DNA of 64,000 bases from a virus: IMG/VR virus record IMGVR_UViG_3300029812_000129, positions 1 to 64,000 of that record, one strand, 5' to 3'. How positions within the stretch are numbered: position 1 is the first letter of the stretch; the number at the start of each line of letters is the position of its first letter. The notes under the pieces were generated by a model. It saw nothing but the letters and a program-made list of their open reading frames with translations, did not search any database and was not told where the DNA came from. A program made the translations under genes and the position numbers. Of this stretch, positions 33,816 through 42,387 are shown in pieces.

Positions 33816-35445
33816 TGTATGCTCCTAATGTCTGATGATTTGACATCCAAAAACCTTGAGGAATTATAGTCTTTTTAAAATCCGATAAACCATAGATTCT
33901 GCGAATTTCTCTTTGGAAAGCCATACAAGCAGCCGATGTAAGCGTGTGGTCAGAATATCTCCCGTCACAAACATACTCTTTTCTGCCAGAACCTAAAGCT
34001 CTTTCTCTATGGGCCAACCAATCTGTAACAATCTCGTCATCATAAGGTAATATTATTTCATTATTCATAACTAAGTTTTGTAAACATTCAAAAGCAAAAT
34101 CTTTTGTAGGACGTTTTATCGGATCGCCAGTTTTCAGGTCTTCGCCAATCTCAATCTTTTCATTCATAACTAAAGGATCAAGAATTTTTAAAAGCTTCTT
34201 GTTTAATTGCAACATTTGATGTAGAGATCCGCCTCTACCAGTTGCATCGGTTGCAACACCAGCAGTATTATAATAAAAAGCATAAACAAGATTTGCTAAA
34301 TCCACTTGTTGCGGATCTGTTAATCTTTCTGCATGAATTCTGGCAATTAATCTTATCTTCTGCTGGCCTTCTCTTATCTCATCTGACCAAACTAAAATTT
34401 CAGTAGGGTCTATATTGTGACCCCAATCTATACTTATCCAAACATTTTTATATTTTCTATGCTTATCTGGTAATCTTAAAAAATGAGCTAATGGCATATT
34501 GTTTAAGTTTTCAGCTAATATCCGCAAATAAACATAATCTTTAGTTATAGTAGGTTTATATTTATCATATCTACCGTTTGCTCCCTTTGTCCCGACATCT
34601 AAACATTTCATAAACTGCTCATGTGGGAACATCGGGTTTTCGGGGTTGCCATGTTCTGCTAAGATCTGTCTTAGGTAATCAGGGCTTCTACGACTACCAT
34701 AAAAAGCAATACGAGATTCTCTTTCTGCTTTTCCCCAATGTGCTCTGTGCATAGCTGTCACAATATAATGATTCCAAGATTTATCTTTAGTTAAATTATA
34801 AAAAGTATTTCTCACACCATTCGGTACGCCATATATAACAAATCTTGAATCCTTGCCTGGGTTTAAACACTCTCTTAGTTCGGCCCAGCCTTCAGCCAGA
34901 TAATCTTGTGCCTCGTCTACCTTAATGTTTTTAGTATGCATACCATGGACATTGGTTCCATTTATACCAGGAATTCTACCGAATATTTTTGCTCTGGTAT
35001 GAAAAACAAGCATATAGTCTGGTTTACGTACAAGTCTTTTAATTAATTCTCTTGTAATTCTTACTTCGTTTAATCTATCAACAATTTTTTCCATTAATGG
35101 TTTTAAATGAATTTCTTGTGGAGCCGTAATTAATGTTTCTTCACCAGGTGTAAAAGGTAGAACAGAAGCATCTCTTATAATCGATTCCGTTTTTCCAACA
35201 CTCCTGGCATTGGCGTATGCCTTATCCGGTATATCCAACGTGTATTCATACTGATAATCATATACCCTGTATGGGGTTACCCCGTCCCTATCTTTCCAAA
35301 AGAACTCTGGAAAATCTATTGGATCAGTTAAAATATCTAATAATGCTTCTTCTTCTACTGAAAGTGGTTCTAACACTATCCCTCCAAAATCATTCTGTGG
35401 GGAAAGATTTTTGCTTGCTTCCCAAGTCCCGCCGACCCTGCTCAT
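33808..35445 (-). CDS. terL: Terminase large subunit
   Basis: 545 residues. Walker A ARSVGKTES (80-88), Walker B IKVDEAQDY (Asp177-Glu178) and the RNase H-like nuclease (ISIDWGHNIDPTEILV near 340; ATDATGRGG later) are all present. It packages DNA using ATP and cuts it. The ATG at 35445 has no ribosome site; a GTG 23 codons later (GTG TTA GAA CCA) has GGAGGG 4 bases upstream. An unusual 140-base noncoding stretch separates it from TerS. Confidence 0.93.
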   Translation of the reverse strand: MSRVGGTWEASKNLSPQNDFGGIVLEPLSVEEEALLDILTDPIDFPEFFWKDRDGVTPYRVYDYQYEYTLDIPDKAYANARSVGKTESIIRDASVLPFTPGEETLITAPQEIHLKPLMEKIVDRLNEVRITRELIKRLVRKPDYMLVFHTRAKIFGRIPGINGTNVHGMHTKNIKVDEAQDYLAEGWAELRECLNPGKDSRFVIYGVPNGVRNTFYNLTKDKSWNHYIVTAMHRAHWGKAERESRIAFYGSRRSPDYLRQILAEHGNPENPMFPHEQFMKCLDVGTKGANGRYDKYKPTITKDYVYLRILAENLNNMPLAHFLRLPDKHRKYKNVWISIDWGHNIDPTEILVWSDEIREGQQKIRLIARIHAERLTDPQQVDLANLVYAFYYNTAGVATDATGRGGSLHQMLQLNKKLLKILDPLVMNEKIEIGEDLKTGDPIKRPTKDFAFECLQNLVMNNEIILPYDDEIVTDWLAHRERALGSGRKEYVCDGRYSDHTLTSAACMAFQREIRRIYGLSDFKKTIIPQGFWMSNHQTLGAYSG

Positions 35446-35585
35446 ATGTATGTAGATTTACGACAGAACAGCCTATACCAGAAGTCTTTAGCCTACTTTC
35501 GTTTCTAAGCAGAAACTATCGCAAGTGTATACCCAACTGGCAAGCCCTTTACCCCAGGTGTGGGTTATGTTCGGGCACCACAGAT
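35446..35585 (-). ncRNA. Structured noncoding insert between terminase subunit genes
   Basis: 140 bases without an open frame on the minus strand, less AT-rich than its surroundings. Stems: GTTTCT/AGAAAC, CTGG/CCAG, ACCC/GGGT and GGTG/CACC. TerS and TerL usually abut, so this looks like an inserted RNA element or intron remnant. Identity unknown. Confidence 0.4.
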
Positions 35586-36182
35586 CTATTCCTCTTCTTC
35601 CATCCACCATGTTTTCTGCTTTTCCTTAAACTTCTCATCAATTTCCTTATATTCAGTTATTAAGGATTCAAATTTATCTAGAATTTGTTTTGGGTGTAAT
35701 CCTAAATAATCTTTTTCATCATTGTCACAGGTTCTACGCATCCTCAACATGGCACTCATTTTAGCCATATTCTCTATGGCTTTAATGGTTTTTCTATCTT
35801 TAACTTTCTTAAAAACTTTAGCTCTTTTAAGCAATAAATTAATATAATTTTTAACGCTATCATGTTCTCTTTCTGATTGCCTTGTTTTAGCAGACAATTG
35901 TAGAGAATCCAATATTTGACGTATCTCTGTTGAATTACTCTTAACCTTTGCTGGAAGATCTTCTACTTTTTTTTCTTCTTTTTCATTATCTGCATCAGCA
36001 ATGGCTGTCATCCACCTATAACTTAACAACATTAAATATAGCAATTGATCTAACATATCCAAATCGGAGTGATGTTCAAGATTATATTTGCCATACATTT
36101 CAACTTTATTTTGATAAAATTTCTTTTCGTTACCGTCTCTGACTCTCAAGGTAACGCCAGATGGTGATGTTACTGAAGGCAT
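35586..36182 (-). CDS. terS: Terminase small subunit
   Basis: 198 residues, helical with long charged segments; beginning MPSVTSPSGVTLRVRDGNEK and ending WWMEEEE. Assigned from being the first late gene directly before TerL, from size and from the acidic, coiled C-terminal half. No clear HTH seen. Confidence 0.6.
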   Translation of the reverse strand: MPSVTSPSGVTLRVRDGNEKKFYQNKVEMYGKYNLEHHSDLDMLDQLLYLMLLSYRWMTAIADADNEKEEKKVEDLPAKVKSNSTEIRQILDSLQLSAKTRQSEREHDSVKNYINLLLKRAKVFKKVKDRKTIKAIENMAKMSAMLRMRRTCDNDEKDYLGLHPKQILDKFESLITEYKEIDEKFKEKQKTWWMEEEE

Positions 36183-36282
36183 CCTCTCTCCTATAATCTA
36201 TTGTTAATCTTCCCCGCCAAAGATTCTTGTAGAAACGCCCTTAAAGAACTTTTAATTCTACCCCACATCTTTCCCTACTTCT

Positions 36283-36311
36283 ATTATAACACATTTATAC
36301 ATATAATTTAA
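36283..36311 (-). promoter_or_regulatory. Late-region promoter
   Basis: Minus-strand -10 TATAAT (36283-36288) with a weak -35 TTAAAT (36306-36311) 17 bases away. Positioned to start the structural operon about 100 bases before TerS. Confidence 0.5.
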
Positions 36312-36327
36312 AAAAAATTAAAAAATA

Positions 36328-36355
36328 TTTACTTTTTTTGTTAATATGTTATAAT
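36328..36355 (+). promoter_or_regulatory. Replication-region promoter
   Basis: Extended -10 TGTTATAAT (TATAAT at 36350-36355) with -35 TTTACT at 36328-36333, spacing 16. Lies 30 bases before the first plus-strand gene. Confidence 0.6.
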
Positions 36356-36386
36356 TGAGAGACGATTAAATTAAGGAGGTAATGAA

Positions 36387-36614
36387 ATTTTAATCTTTAT
36401 TGTTATATTACAACTTACAACAATTGCATTATTGCTTTATTTTATGCTTAAAGCCAAGGAATTATTTTCTGTGGTTTCTTCGTGCCTTGCATTAATAATG
36501 TCATCTCAAACAAAAATATTAAAACCATCTAAAGAAACCAAATCTAAGGGGGACGAAAGTTATAGAGTGTTAATGAGCGAATTAATGAAAAATAACAATT
36601 TAAAATTACATTAA
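36387..36614 (+). CDS. Membrane protein with probable ATT start
   Basis: 75 residues: a membrane helix (LIFIVILQLTTIALLLYFML) then a basic soluble part. AAGGAGGT (36373-36380) is followed by ATGAAATTTTAA, which would give only three residues, while the frame of this protein begins at ATT six bases after the ribosome site. The first ATG in frame is at 36432, without a ribosome site and inside the helix. An ATT start is inferred. Confidence 0.55.
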   Translation: MLIFIVILQLTTIALLLYFMLKAKELFSVVSSCLALIMSSQTKILKPSKETKSKGDESYRVLMSELMKNNNLKLH

Positions 36615-36623
36615 GGAGAAAAG

Positions 36624-37256
36624 ATGAATAATAAAAATCGATTTATAAAATATATTACACTTGCAGTAATTATTTATGCTTTAACTCATTTATTTATATG
36701 GAAGATGGCACCTCCAATAGATACACCAAAACTATATATAAACTATAATCCTGTAACAGAGGTATCACAAGAACGATTGGATGCATGGAGAGAATTAGCT
36801 CAGAAGACAGCAAAAAAAAATCAGGAAAGAGGTGAAACTATTGAAGCATTGGAGAGACAGATTGAGAAAGAAGAAACCAATAATACTCGACTTCACGAAC
36901 TCAACTCTAACAACGTATCAAGAGCTACCAAAAGAATCACTACTAAAACGAATACTCAAACTTATACGCAAGGAGTAGAGCAATGGAGACCGTTGGTAAA
37001 AAAGTATTTCAAACCAGAATATGTTAATAACGCTTTATCGGTTATGCAAGGTGAAAGCAGAGGTAATCCAACCGCTAAGAACCCAAACTCATCTGCAAGC
37101 GGTTTATTCCAGCATTTAGCAAGATATTGGGAAGGTAGAAGTGCCAAGGCAGGTTGGGCAGGAGCAAGCATCTTTGATCCCGAAGCCAATATAGCAGTAG
37201 CATCGTGGCTATCAAATGGCGGGGCTAATTGGGGGCATTGGGTGGTAAAACCTTAG
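36624..37256 (+). CDS. Membrane-anchored lytic transglycosylase
   Basis: 210 residues. N-terminal membrane helix (about 8-25), a coiled linker (55-95), and a C-terminal SLT-type lysozyme domain with ALSVMQGESRGNPTA (catalytic Glu), NSSASGLFQHLARYW and NIAVASWLSNGG. It would cleave peptidoglycan glycan strands. Encoded with replication genes, so it is more likely a late-added or lysis/spanin-like function than virion; uncertain. Confidence 0.75.
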   Translation: MNNKNRFIKYITLAVIIYALTHLFIWKMAPPIDTPKLYINYNPVTEVSQERLDAWRELAQKTAKKNQERGETIEALERQIEKEETNNTRLHELNSNNVSRATKRITTKTNTQTYTQGVEQWRPLVKKYFKPEYVNNALSVMQGESRGNPTAKNPNSSASGLFQHLARYWEGRSAKAGWAGASIFDPEANIAVASWLSNGGANWGHWVVKP

Positions 37257-37266
37257 ATACAAATAT

Positions 37267-37341
37267 TGGGACGTAGTGTAATGGCAATGCACTTGCTTTG
37301 GAAGCAAGCTTATGGAGGTTCAAGTCCTCCCGTCCCAACCA
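37267..37341 (+). tRNA. tRNA-Pro(TGG)
   Basis: Acceptor TGGGACG/CGTCCCA, A73 and encoded CCA; anticodon arm CTTGC-TTTGGAA-GCAAG with TGG; T arm GGAGG-TTCAAGT-CCTCC; D loop TAATGGCAAT with GG. A fully regular tRNA, unlike the minus-strand cluster. Confidence 0.93.
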
Positions 37342-37358
37342 ATTTATAAGGAGAAATT

Positions 37359-37679
37359 ATGGATACGCAACAAGAATCACATTTAGAAAGAATTAAATAT
37401 AAGCTTTTAGAGTTGGTTGACTCAAAATATAGGCGTGGGCAATCGAAACATGGTGGAGACCTATTAGATATGGGCTTAGAAGAACTTTTAGAAAATGCCT
37501 TAGATGAAGCAATTGACCAAGCAGTTTATATTTTAACCATTTTAGAAAAGATTAAAGGAACAAAAACAGAAGTACACCCCATCTCCATTTTTGGCAAATG
37601 CATGGTATTAGATGCTAACGGCAAAGAATGTGCAGTTGATTTTAATAATGTTAAGTATACAAAAATAGAGGAGGAATAA
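37359..37679 (+). CDS. MazG-like nucleotide pyrophosphohydrolase
   Basis: 106 residues. KYRRGQSKHGGDLLDMGLEE followed by NALDEAIDQAVYILTILEKI is the short all-alpha NTP-PPase found in phages, which removes pyrophosphate from (d)NTPs. GGAGAAATT precedes the ATG. Its stop overlaps the exonuclease start (TAATG). Confidence 0.65.
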   Translation: MDTQQESHLERIKYKLLELVDSKYRRGQSKHGGDLLDMGLEELLENALDEAIDQAVYILTILEKIKGTKTEVHPISIFGKCMVLDANGKECAVDFNNVKYTKIEEE

Positions 37680-38320
37680 TGGCAACAAAAAAAGTTAAGG
37701 CACATCAAAGGTACCGCAACAAAGATAATAAAATTGTACCAGGAGTTACAACAATTCTCGGAGTGTTAAATAAACCAGCACTCGTAAAATGGGCAAATAA
37801 TCTTGGCCTACAAGGGATAGACTCAACAAAATATAGAGATGAAAAAGCAGACATTGGGACACTCGCACATGCAATGATACAAGCACATTGCTCAAATACA
37901 ATGTTAGACGTATCTGAATATTCTAAACAAAATATAGATAAAGCAGAGAATGCATTAATTAGTTTTTATAATTGGGAAAAATCGCATAAAGTGGTTCCAA
38001 TTTTAGTCGAAGAATCATTGGTTTCAGAAAAATACCAATATGGCGGCCAAATAGATCTATATTGTGAATTAGATGGAGAAAAATGGTTAGTAGATTTTAA
38101 AACAGGAAAAGGAATTTATTCAGAGATGCTTCACCAGTTATCGGCTTATCATAATCTGTTGACGGAAAATGGATATGCAGTTGATGGTGCCAGAATACTT
38201 AGAATCGGGAGGGACGAAACCGAAGGATTTGAAGAAAAAGTTGTAGGAAATATGAAATTACATTTTGAAATGTTTAAATATTGTCGATGCATTTATAATT
38301 TAAAGAAGAAACTTAAGTAA
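37679..38320 (+). CDS. RecB-family exonuclease (PD-(D/E)XK)
   Basis: 213 residues. IGTLAHAMIQAH, then YGGQIDLYCELDGEKWLVDF with KTGKGIYSEMLHQLSAYHNL: the Asp, D-x-K and Q..Y pattern of Cas4/RecB-like phage exonucleases. Likely processes DNA ends for RecA-driven recombination. AGGAGGAA upstream. Confidence 0.85.
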   Translation: MATKKVKAHQRYRNKDNKIVPGVTTILGVLNKPALVKWANNLGLQGIDSTKYRDEKADIGTLAHAMIQAHCSNTMLDVSEYSKQNIDKAENALISFYNWEKSHKVVPILVEESLVSEKYQYGGQIDLYCELDGEKWLVDFKTGKGIYSEMLHQLSAYHNLLTENGYAVDGARILRIGRDETEGFEEKVVGNMKLHFEMFKYCRCIYNLKKKLK

Positions 38321-38363
38321 TATTATGGTAATATATAATAAGTCAATCTATTAGGAGGATAAA

Positions 38364-38900
38364 ATGAGCGAAATAAAGAAGAAAATTATTGTTAAGGATA
38401 TTAAAAATGTTACATCTGCGAAAGGTAAAGAATATCATAAACTTATTGATAAATACGATAATGAATTTCCTGTTTGGGACGCTGATTTAGCAGCAGAACT
38501 TCTTTCAATGAAAGATTCATATGTTGAAATTTCACACGTAGACGACAAATGGAAAACAGTCCAATCAGTTGTTGATTTATCCGATAAACCAAAGCCACAA
38601 TCGATAAAGGAATCAACAGGTACCATTCTTAAAAGCTCTCCCGACACACAACAATCAATAGAATCGCAGTGTGCATTAAAAGCATCTGTAAAACTTGTCG
38701 GTGAATTTAAAGATTTTCTATATGAAAACAAGAAAGACTTTGCATGGGATGATATTATTGAATTAGTTGTTTCTACCCATCCGAAACTCCTTAAAGCTAT
38801 TTCATCCGACAATTCACAAAAAGAAGAGGAAAGCATATATGCAACCGATGAAGAACTCTTCCCTGAAGAAGACAGAAAAGTTGGCGGTAAAAGGTTTTAG
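38364..38900 (+). CDS. Putative ssDNA-binding-like protein
   Basis: 178 residues. The N-terminal 65 residues have an OB-like beta pattern (SEIKKKIIVKDIKNV), and the end is acidic (EEESIYATDEELFPEEDR) as in SSB-type proteins. Lies between the exonuclease and HNH/initiator genes. Function inferred from context only. Confidence 0.4.
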   Translation: MSEIKKKIIVKDIKNVTSAKGKEYHKLIDKYDNEFPVWDADLAAELLSMKDSYVEISHVDDKWKTVQSVVDLSDKPKPQSIKESTGTILKSSPDTQQSIESQCALKASVKLVGEFKDFLYENKKDFAWDDIIELVVSTHPKLLKAISSDNSQKEEESIYATDEELFPEEDRKVGGKRF

Positions 38901-38977
38901 AAATAACGTTTAAAAAACCAACAACCATTTTGTATTAGATTGTACGATATAAACAGGAGAAAAATTAAGGAGAAAAG

Positions 38978-39520
38978 ATGTCCATATCAAAAAAAACAAG
39001 ATTTGAAGTATTTAAACGTGATGGCTTCAAATGTCAGTATTGCGGGCGGACACCCCCTGCCGTTGTCCTTGAATTAGATCATATAATCCCTAAATCAAAA
39101 GAAGGGGTAGAAAGTATGGATAATTATATAACTGCTTGCTTTGATTGCAATCGTGGCAAAGGAAAACATTTATTAAGTAATACCCCTCCTGGTATTAATA
39201 ACAATATAGAACTCCTTAAAGAGAAACGAAAGCAATTAAAAGATTTCAATCGTCTTATTGAACGACAAGAGAAAGAATATGAGGTTGGGATTCAAGCAAT
39301 CAATAAAATATTCTCCGACAATTTTCCAGATAAAACCCTTACAGATAAATTTAACAAAATATCGGCTAAACGCTTTCTTAAATTATTACCTACCCAAAAA
39401 GTTAAAGATGCTATGATTTTAGCTTGTTTGACAAAATACAATGATCCAGGAAAAGCATTATCATACTTTTGTGGTATTTGTTGGAATTGGATTAAAAGAC
39501 CGGAAACAAGGAGTTGGTAA
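38978..39520 (+). CDS. HNH endonuclease
   Basis: 180 residues. The first 65 hold CQYCGRTPP, LELDHIIPKSKEGVE and NYITACFDCNRGKG: complete HNH with structural zinc cysteines. The rest is helical. May be a free-standing mobile nuclease or part of replication; AAGGAG precedes the ATG. Confidence 0.85.
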   Translation: MSISKKTRFEVFKRDGFKCQYCGRTPPAVVLELDHIIPKSKEGVESMDNYITACFDCNRGKGKHLLSNTPPGINNNIELLKEKRKQLKDFNRLIERQEKEYEVGIQAINKIFSDNFPDKTLTDKFNKISAKRFLKLLPTQKVKDAMILACLTKYNDPGKALSYFCGICWNWIKRPETRSW

Positions 39521-39521
39521 A

Positions 39522-40298
39522 ATGCCAAACAGAATAATCAAAGAATGTATTTTAACTTCGCCAAATTTTAATCAGCTATCTGTCTATGCAGAGAGGCACT
39601 TTTACCGATTACTTTTATTGTCTGATGATTATGGATGCTTTCAATCAACACCAGCAATAGTTAAAGGAATTTGTTATCCCTTACAAGAGAGTATAAAAAT
39701 TTCAGATGTTAAAAAATGGCAAGAAGAATTAATAGTTAAAGGCATCCTGTCAACATGGGAAGACGAAGATCGACAATATTCTGTTTTTAAATCATTTAAT
39801 AAGCATAACGCTAAATATGCAGTTACGGCTGAAGGGAAACCCACTAGGCATAGAAGAAAAACTCCTATGCCACCTGATAACATTCTTTGCCAGCCTTTGC
39901 CAAAGTTGCCCACTACTGAAGAAAATTGCTATAATCCTAATCCTAATCCTAATCCTAATCCTAATCCTAATCCTAATCCTAATCCTAATCCTAGTCCAAC
40001 TTTTTCTCCAGCAAGTGAAAAACTTAGCAGAAAATTATTCTCATTGATTCAACAAAATGACAGTAAAGCAAAGAAGCCTAATTTCTCTTCGTGGTCGGTA
40101 ACTATCGACAAACTCATGCAGAAAGATGGACGCTCCGAAGAAGAGATAGAGAAAGTTATGGAATGGTGCCAGAAAGATAATTTCTGGAAAGGTAATATCC
40201 TGTCAGCTAAGAAGCTTAAAAAACAATTTACTCAGTTGGTAATCAAAATGAAACAATCAGCAGATCCAGAAGATGATAGATTTAGGGGGTTGCTATAA
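39522..40298 (+). CDS. Phage replication initiator / DnaD-like protein
   Basis: 258 residues from MPNRIIKECILTSPNF, the usual start of phage replisome organiser proteins, with FYRLLLLSDDYGCFQSTPAI. A variable linker of ten Asn-Pro pairs (residues about 138-157) joins a C-terminal helical domain. Directly precedes the primase-helicase. The start at 39522 lies after the HNH stop with AAGGAG nearby. Confidence 0.75.
   Translation: MPNRIIKECILTSPNFNQLSVYAERHFYRLLLLSDDYGCFQSTPAIVKGICYPLQESIKISDVKKWQEELIVKGILSTWEDEDRQYSVFKSFNKHNAKYAVTAEGKPTRHRRKTPMPPDNILCQPLPKLPTTEENCYNPNPNPNPNPNPNPNPNPNPSPTFSPASEKLSRKLFSLIQQNDSKAKKPNFSSWSVTIDKLMQKDGRSEEEIEKVMEWCQKDNFWKGNILSAKKLKKQFTQLVIKMKQSADPEDDRFRGLL
39933..39992 (+). 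repeat. Hexanucleotide repeat (AATCCT)10
   Basis: Ten exact tandem units encode (Asn-Pro)10 in the initiator linker. Unit length is a multiple of three, so copy changes alter linker length without frameshift. Confidence 0.92.
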
Positions 40299-42097
40299 TG
40301 GATATTAAAGAATTGTCGGAAAGGCTTGCTATTGATGTTGAAAACGTAGCATCATATTTATTGCCTCGTGGTAAACGTGTTGGGAATGAATGGTGCGTTG
40401 GTTCAATAGATGGTGGTGCAGGTAAATCTTTAAAAATTCATTTAAGTGGAGCCAAAGCAGGTATCTGGTCTGATTTCGCTACTGGTGATTCAGGCGATTT
40501 AGTTGATTTATGGAAATCTGTTAAAAACTTAACAACCGTAGATGTTATTAAAGAAATTAAAAGTTATTTAGGAATAAAGGATAATAGCTTTTATCATTAC
40601 TCAAAAAAACGATATGTTAAACCAGTAAAGTTTTCATGTAGTAAGCCACAGGGCAAAGTCCTAACATATCTGACACAAATACGTAAACTAACAAAAGAAA
40701 GCTTAGAAGCATATAAGATTAGAGCGAATAAAGATGATACAGAAATTATCTTTCCTTATCTCAGGGAAAGTGAACTTATAAATGTAAAGAGGTTAAAGCT
40801 TGGCAGATCTAATGGTAAGAAAATAATTTCAACATCAATAAACGCAGAGCCATGTTTATTTGGCTGGCAAGCGATAGATGATGATTGTAGCAAAATTGTT
40901 ATTTGTGAGGGTGAACTTGATGCCGCAACTTCATTCCAATATGGTTATCCTGCTTTGTCTGTTCCATACGGAGCCGAAAATCATCAATGGATAGATAATG
41001 ACTATTCACGTCTTGAACGATTCTCTGATATTTATATTTGTTTTGATAGTGATAAAGCAGGTAAAGATGGTTTAAGTGAATTAGTTACGAGGCTTGGGAG
41101 GCACAGGTGTTTAATAGTAAAATTACCCTATAAAGACATAAATGAATGTTTACAGAAAGGTGTTTCTAAATCAGATATAGATAAAGTGTTTATGGCTGCT
41201 AAACCAGATGATCCCGCTGAACTTAAAGAAGCAATTACCTTTTATGAAGATGTTGTAAATAAATTCAATAATACTGATGAAGCTAGGGAAGGAGCTTGTC
41301 TCCCATTTGTTAAGGTAAAAAATCGTATTAGATTGGCCAGAGGCGAACTATCTATATGGACTGGTTTGAGTGGGTCAGGTAAAAGCCAAATTCTTGGGCA
41401 AACTGTTCTTTCATTAATGGAGCAAGATGAAAAAATTTGTATGGCATCCTTGGAGATGAAACCAGTTTCTTTGCTTTATAGGCTTATTAGGCAAATAACA
41501 ACATTAAGAGATCCGTCAACAGAAGAAATATCTGATAGCTTCGGATGGTTATACCAGAAATTATGGATATTCGATTTAGTCGGTACAGCTAAATCAAGCA
41601 GGATTTTTGATGTTTTTTTATATGCTCGTAGGCGTTATGGGATAAGACATTTTGTAATTGACAGCTTGATGAAGTGTGGAATAGCCGAAGACGATTACAG
41701 AGGGCAAAAAGATTTTATTGATAAGTTGTGTGATTTTAAGACACTTCACGATTGCCATATTCATCTTGTCGCACACTCAAGAAAAAAGGAATCATCTGAT
41801 AAAGTAGTAGATAAAATGGATGTTAAAGGGACTGGTGCTATAACAGATTTAGCTGATAATGTTTTCTCATTGTGGAGAAACAAAAAGAAGGAAAGAGATA
41901 TAGAGCAGGGCAAAGACGACTATACCATAAAAGAAAAACCTGATGCTATTCTATACTGTGACAAACAAAGAAATGGAGAATGGGAAGGCGGTATTCCTTT
42001 ATGGTGGGATGGAGATAGTTTTCAGTTTATGGAAGATAGAGGAGATTTACCAAAAAAATATTTAGCAAATATAGGAAGAAAAGATATAAATGGATAA
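40298..42097 (+). CDS. Primase-helicase (TOPRIM plus DnaB/gp4-like)
   Basis: 599 residues. TOPRIM motifs VICEGELDAATS (about 200) and CFDSDKAGKDG (about 247); RecA-type helicase with Walker A GLSGSGKS (about 355) and Walker B HFVIDSLM (about 450), VAHSRKK and KGTGAITDLADN. No N-terminal four-cysteine zinc finger, so primer synthesis may be reduced or use a different template-recognition module. ATG overlaps the initiator stop. Confidence 0.88.
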   Translation: MDIKELSERLAIDVENVASYLLPRGKRVGNEWCVGSIDGGAGKSLKIHLSGAKAGIWSDFATGDSGDLVDLWKSVKNLTTVDVIKEIKSYLGIKDNSFYHYSKKRYVKPVKFSCSKPQGKVLTYLTQIRKLTKESLEAYKIRANKDDTEIIFPYLRESELINVKRLKLGRSNGKKIISTSINAEPCLFGWQAIDDDCSKIVICEGELDAATSFQYGYPALSVPYGAENHQWIDNDYSRLERFSDIYICFDSDKAGKDGLSELVTRLGRHRCLIVKLPYKDINECLQKGVSKSDIDKVFMAAKPDDPAELKEAITFYEDVVNKFNNTDEAREGACLPFVKVKNRIRLARGELSIWTGLSGSGKSQILGQTVLSLMEQDEKICMASLEMKPVSLLYRLIRQITTLRDPSTEEISDSFGWLYQKLWIFDLVGTAKSSRIFDVFLYARRRYGIRHFVIDSLMKCGIAEDDYRGQKDFIDKLCDFKTLHDCHIHLVAHSRKKESSDKVVDKMDVKGTGAITDLADNVFSLWRNKKKERDIEQGKDDYTIKEKPDAILYCDKQRNGEWEGGIPLWWDGDSFQFMEDRGDLPKKYLANIGRKDING

Positions 42098-42386
42098 TAA
42101 AACAGTACCTAAAAAAACAATAATTAATAAAAATAATGGTATTTTTATAATTTGCGAATTGATTAAACAATGTTTTGAACTTTCAGAAAACCAGGTAAAA
42201 CGTAAATGTTATGGAAATACTTTAAATAAAAATTGTAAAGAAGACTGCATATATTATTTTGATAGAACTATTAATTGTGCGGGGAGAGTAGAAAATACAA
42301 GATGTGATAATTGTTTTATAAAGAATTTAAACTTAAACCATTTATGTAAACATGCAAAAAGGTTTTATTTTAATAGGAAAGGATAA
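42090..42386 (+). CDS. Small Cys-rich protein
   Basis: 98 residues with eight or nine cysteines in the C-terminal two thirds (CYGNTLNKNCKEDC, CAGRVENTRCDNC), pointing to two zinc sites. Overlaps the primase-helicase end by 8 bases. Unrecognised. Confidence 0.55.
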   Translation: MDNKTVPKKTIINKNNGIFIICELIKQCFELSENQVKRKCYGNTLNKNCKEDCIYYFDRTINCAGRVENTRCDNCFIKNLNLNHLCKHAKRFYFNRKG

Positions 42387-42387
42387 A

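Larger units (their letters stand above)
36183..36386. other. Divergent promoter region between late and replication genes
   Basis: 204 bases, very AT-rich, holding oppositely oriented sigma-70-type promoters (36283-36311 minus; 36328-36355 plus). No open frame. Confidence 0.6.

Noticed and set aside
35217-35663. Long plus-strand open frame over the terminase junction
   Set aside because: Antisense to TerL/TerS, no ribosome site, low-complexity hydrophobic product.
39933-39992. CRISPR-like short repeat
   Set aside because: Uninterrupted 6-base units inside a coding frame, with no spacers.
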